Source: Patellaria atrata CBS 101060 (taxonomy: Eukaryota > Ascomycota > Dothideomycetes > Patellariales > Patellariaceae). Taken from it: DNA of 64,000 nucleotides. Both the position numbers and the translations under genes were made by a program. Numbering within the stretch: the stretch's first letter is position 1; each line of letters opens with the position of its first letter. This document shows positions 60,325-64,000 of this stretch, piece after piece. The notes beneath the pieces are model-generated. The model searched no databases. It was not told where the DNA came from and was given only the letters and a program-made list of their open reading frames with translations. The stretch lies in assembly GCA_010093705.1 (NCBI GenBank), contig MU006094.1, forward strand, positions 967,550-1,031,549, in the 5' to 3' direction.

Positions 60325-61686
60325 ATCTGGACTGCTTCGAGATTTTGAAGTTTTTTTTTATTATTGCCTTCAATGGTTCCAGTTTTTAATAGATCTGTGC
60401 CGTAGTGAGGCGTCTGGCTTAGACACTTCCGAGCTCTTTAACTAGACCCGTCAAATACTAAACAGCTTCTCCAACTAAAGAATTGAACCTAGCAGAATTC
60501 CTCAAAGGGATACGTTGGAATTTATATGACAGCTCTAGGGAAAGTCAGAAGTTGCACAACATATGACGCAAAGCGAACGAATCAGTCTCGCCGTTCGAAA
60601 CGCATTCAACTACAAAAATTGCTATTGGGACAGATGTGTAAAAAGAGTTGGCATCTTATCTTTATATCTGTCCACTCCCCAACCGTTGAAATGGGAATAT
60701 CACAAAGCGGCACGGGAGATAGCGGAGAGCTGCATAATGAGGAATGAGGTAAGGTATGTTATCAAGCTGTCTACCTGGGATAGGCGAGTCTAGACCTCGA
60801 AATCCGAAATACGATATCCATTAAAGCTACGAGTTTAAGGAGATAGAGGTATATCGTACGTGGTAAGAAAGTAGTGTACTGCACCAAACAATGAGGAAGC
60901 ATAGTATCATGAGTTCAGCTTAAGCAGTTTGTGGGGTAACTCTAGTTCTATTACAAGTCGCGTAGATCTCATATCTATAGCTATTTTAGATGGCAAAATA
61001 GATCCTTGGCTTAATATCCCCCCCTTTGTTCTTTGGCCCCTAGGTTGTAAAAATCTTACGATCTAAACTTCAATAACCACATCTCGTCTTCTTCTGGACA
61101 GTATGTAAGCGTGCCATGAGACCCACAACCTCAGGAATCAGTGCGGGTCAATTTTACACGCTCTTAATTCTCGGAACAGTTTCGAGGGCCGGCGACGAAG
61201 TGAAAAAGTGCTTCGTGCTGGCGTGACAATTAAGTTCCTGATATAGCTCCCGTTTGAGCGAATATTTTGCAGTATAGTTCGCTGACAATAGCGGAACCCC
61301 GGGTTCAGTGTAGGACGAGCGGCGTGTTGCCTTCGCGTTGGGCAAAGGGGAAGAAAATTAGTCCAATTCAAATGTAAAAAAAAGGCAAATGAAGAGGTAC
61401 GAGGAGGGAACTCACCAAATAACATGGAAGTAGGAGCCATGAGGAAATTGAAGATTGAGTCTTCTGAAGTAATTTGACGAGATTTTACAGATCCTTATAT
61501 ACCTGCTAAAGACTTTGCTCCCATGGAACACCCGGATGATGAAGAAAGAAAGCGACAGATAACTCCAAGTATCCCATGAGAAAGAAAATTTGCAAAAGAA
61601 TTACATGCCTCCTGTCGCGGTGCAAAGCCGCGAACATACGCAGATTACGTACTTACAACCAAATCCAAATGTGCAACCCAAGTTGC
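60325..61686. other. Intergenic region
   Basis: 1.36 kb. A 76-codon frame at 60563-60793 (+) has a protein-like look (NAFNYKNCYWDRCVKRVG) but no recognised family and no context. Otherwise nothing is seen. Confidence 0.4.
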
Positions 61687-63144
61687 TTAATGAACAAGCC
61701 ACCAAGCGCCACCACAAATAGCCGCGAGAGCAAAGGCAGTCAAAATACCGGCTCCAGCTTTGTCGCCGGTCGTGATCTCATTAAACTTCAATGGAGTTGT
61801 CTCACTCTGACTTCCGGCATTATTATCGCCTCTAGACCTACCGCCGGTTCTGTTCGTAAGGGGTCCAGAAACCTTATCAATCAGGTTCGCTTGGATAACT
61901 TCGAGAGCACTCATTTGCTCGCCGACACCCACGCTTCCGTCGAATGCGGCGGCGTTTGTCCAGCGAAGACCGCATTGTTTACCGTCGTCTCCACCGGAGC
62001 ATTGAAGCGCAGCATTGGTAGCAGATGCTTGAAGTTTGGGCATGATGTAATCTCTAGTCCAAGGGGCAACCTTAGTCGTAGCGGCCATCCAGCGCGCAAG
62101 ATAGGCTTTGAAAGAACGTTGATCGACGTCGCATTTGCCGTTGGGTTCGCAGGCTACCTCGAACATAACGTTCGTATTATCCTTGAAGAAAACAGATGTT
62201 CCCTCAAGGATTCCCTGCGTCCGCTGGCGCCAGACGTCTGACTCGGTCTGATATTATTAGTAAGGCCCCAGCTTGATTCTCTGTGATAACTTACAATATT
62301 CCACATGGTTGCGGCTCCTAGCAAGTACACACCGGCATTGTAGCTCCATTGGATGTGATTGACTCTTGTGCAATTGATTAAATCATCGGATCCGTCGAAG
62401 AAATGCCACCGCTCGTTCATCAAACCAACATTCTGAGTCCACTCGAATGCCCTCGTGGCCCATTCCGCATAAGTCTGGTTACCGGTGTATTTGGCTAAAC
62501 GAGCGGCCATGTTAAAGAAGCAACCATTAGAAATGGTGTTCTTATAGTTATAACCATTATTGAAAGTGAAGATTTGCCATTTCAGCCCACCACCGCAAGT
62601 GCTATTATCCCAACGAGGAATCTGTGTGTGAACAACAGCTTGAGCTAAAGCGAGCCAATCTGGTTGATCGTCCGGAGGTGAAGGGAAGTTGACTTCAGCA
62701 GCTTGTAGAGCTGCTAGACCCCAGAATGCTTGATCGTCGTTACCCAAAGTTCGTGACTGATTTGGTGGCATATAATCATTATTAGGCCCAACTTGGAACA
62801 ACATAGCTTGTTTAGTGATCTCGTTATAGGTCTCGTCTCCTGTGTAATACCAGTAATCCACCAACGACCCGAACATAGCGCCTGCTTCCCACCAGTAGTA
62901 TGGATCCGGGAGATTGCCTGGTACGTCGCCGGTATTGTTTCCAGTGTAGTATTTGACCATGCCATATGCTACCTCGCTCGCTGCTTTCTTGATGGAGTCT
63001 GGACGTAACAAAGGACATTAGAATTGTCTCACCCGGTGTAGAGTTTACTGGGAGGTGCTTACCATCAGACCCTAAGTCTAAGTCGATTCCCTTTACTGCG
63101 GACATGCCCAGCAGGGCCGCCGAGGCTAAACTGCGCAATTTCAT
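61687..63144 (-). CDS. GH76 mannan endo-1,6-alpha-mannosidase, Dfg5/Dcw1 type
   Basis: GPI-anchored wall enzyme that in yeast helps transfer GPI proteins to the cell wall glucan. Exons 63063-63144, 62295-62998 and 61687-62247 join in phase to 448 aa. Residues 1-19 form a signal peptide ([19 protein letters not shown]). The catalytic Asp pair is Asp115-Asp116 in [12 protein letters not shown]; upstream are [17 protein letters not shown] and downstream [20 protein letters not shown] and [10 protein letters not shown], all family blocks. A Ser/Thr/Asn-rich tail then leads to a hydrophobic C-terminus ([17 protein letters not shown]) that is the GPI signal. Several N-glycosylation sequons are present. 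Introns are 51 and 68 bp approximately. No neighbour suggests a cluster. Confidence 0.95.
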
Positions 63145-64000
63145 GTTCTGACTGTGAAGGTTTGTTTTGTCTCCTTTGAAGAACAAGAATGGAGGTTCCG
63201 CAAGGTTTGGTCAAAGGATATGATCAACGCACAGCGCTGAAAGAATACCGGGTAGTGATTCGAGCGGAGCAATGGCACAACTTGGAGGTTAGGAAGACTA
63301 TTCGAAGATAATACAAATACGCACACTTCAACACAAAACGAAGCGAGGGAAATGAAGGCGCGGGCGGCAAAAGCGACGGTGAGGCTAAACGGAAACCTGG
63401 GAAGCGACCGAAGAGCGACTGTGTCTTTGCGAGTGCAAAAGAAACCCACGATCGCTAAGTTATTAAAGACGTATTCATGTGTCGTAGAAGGATGTTGAAA
63501 GAGTGTAAAAGCAGTGGTATGCTTTGAGTGGAAATGTAAACCTGCTTTCGATCAGGGGCCGGGCCTGGGGTGTGATTATGGATGAACACTATGGGTCTAG
63601 TTTCTTGGCTCCGAGGCTCTGCGCAATGACTACTATAAACAGAAGCACAACTCCCGTCAGTAGCAATAACTGTCACAGCGATGACAGGATACAACTAAGG
63701 GAAGGTATTTCAAGGCGTGTTAAACAGTGTGGACGAAGTGTTCGATATTTTGAGAGAACGATCAGTTGCATTTGAGATTCTAGTTCTAGAGTTGACCACT
63801 TTTTTTTCTTTCTGAAGCGCCAGTTGTTTGGAAAGTGCATCAGCTGGGCAACCAAAACAGATCTCTTGGAAGTCGAAGAAACTCTGCGAAAGGGAAATGT
63901 CACGGGAATTGATTTTCGTTCCACCTACTTGCGTTGATACACCGTTCATTAATTCAAAGAGTCTTTCTGAGGTTCTCGTATCTCAAACCAGGAGGCACAT
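63145..64000. other. Right-edge noncoding region
   Basis: Promoter and leader of the GH76 gene, then DNA with no recognised exon up to the window end. Short antisense frames have no family signature. Confidence 0.4.

Overview
The window is nuclear DNA of a filamentous ascomycete (Pezizomycotina). Genes are split by short GT..AG introns, mostly 45-75 bp, many with CTAAC/CTGAT-like branch sites. The families are typical of that group: Atg22, an NmrA-like reductase, a Zn(II)2Cys6 factor and a Masc1/RID-type cytosine methyltransferase. The degraded protein kinase at 4.6-5.8 kb resembles an expanded kinase family I associate with Leotiomycetes, so that class is a reasonable guess, but it is inference. 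No bacterial, organellar or viral genes, and no rRNA or tRNA genes, were recognised.

Layout. 0.5-3.7 kb: atg22 (+) and an NmrA-like reductase (-), tail to tail. 4.6-5.8 kb: a kinase pseudogene (+). 6.3-7.8 kb: an unrecognised Pro/Ser/Thr-rich protein (-). 8.9-9.5 kb: UBC13 (-). 10.1-14.5 kb: a large WD40-RWD-zinc finger protein of the Mtc5/WDR59 type (+). 15.1-16.0 kb: a methyltransferase with a His-rich loop (-). 16.9-21.3 kb: TYW3 (-) diverges from a DUF2461 gene (+) with eight exons and two oversized introns. 21.3-30.6 kb: a 9.3 kb gene-poor stretch. 30.6-32.1 kb: a Zn2Cys6 transcription factor (+). 32.1-36.5 kb: low-complexity, partly G/T-skewed DNA with minisatellites. 36.5-39.1 kb: a RID/Masc1-like cytosine methyltransferase (-) broken by stops and frameshifts. 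41.2-43.2 kb: ADE4 (+). 44.1-45.9 kb: a sugar-porter MFS protein (+). 47.0-48.3 kb: an AIF/AMID-like flavoprotein (+). 48.8-50.1 kb: a short PIP-kinase-fold protein (+). 52.2-54.5 kb: a multi-pass membrane protein (-). 55.4-56.1 kb: a hotdog thioesterase (-). 56.3-58.1 kb: a pogo/Fot1-type DNA transposon with TA target duplication, long inverted repeats, two nonsense codons and a 585-base assembly gap. 59.5-60.3 kb: a GFA/CENP-V zinc protein (-). 61.7-63.1 kb: a GPI-anchored GH76 (Dfg5/Dcw1-type) wall enzyme (-).

Most intact genes are core housekeeping functions (autophagy, ubiquitin, TORC1 control, tRNA modification, purine synthesis, wall assembly). They do not form an obvious biosynthetic cluster. 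The most notable signals are the decay of the DNA methyltransferase whose Neurospora relative RID is needed for repeat-induced point mutation, the two swollen introns of the DUF2461 gene, and an excess of the 9-mer GTACNGTAC in noncoding DNA, mainly 20-35 kb. Exon joins were worked out by hand from splice sites, reading phase and remembered family patterns; no alignment or search was run.
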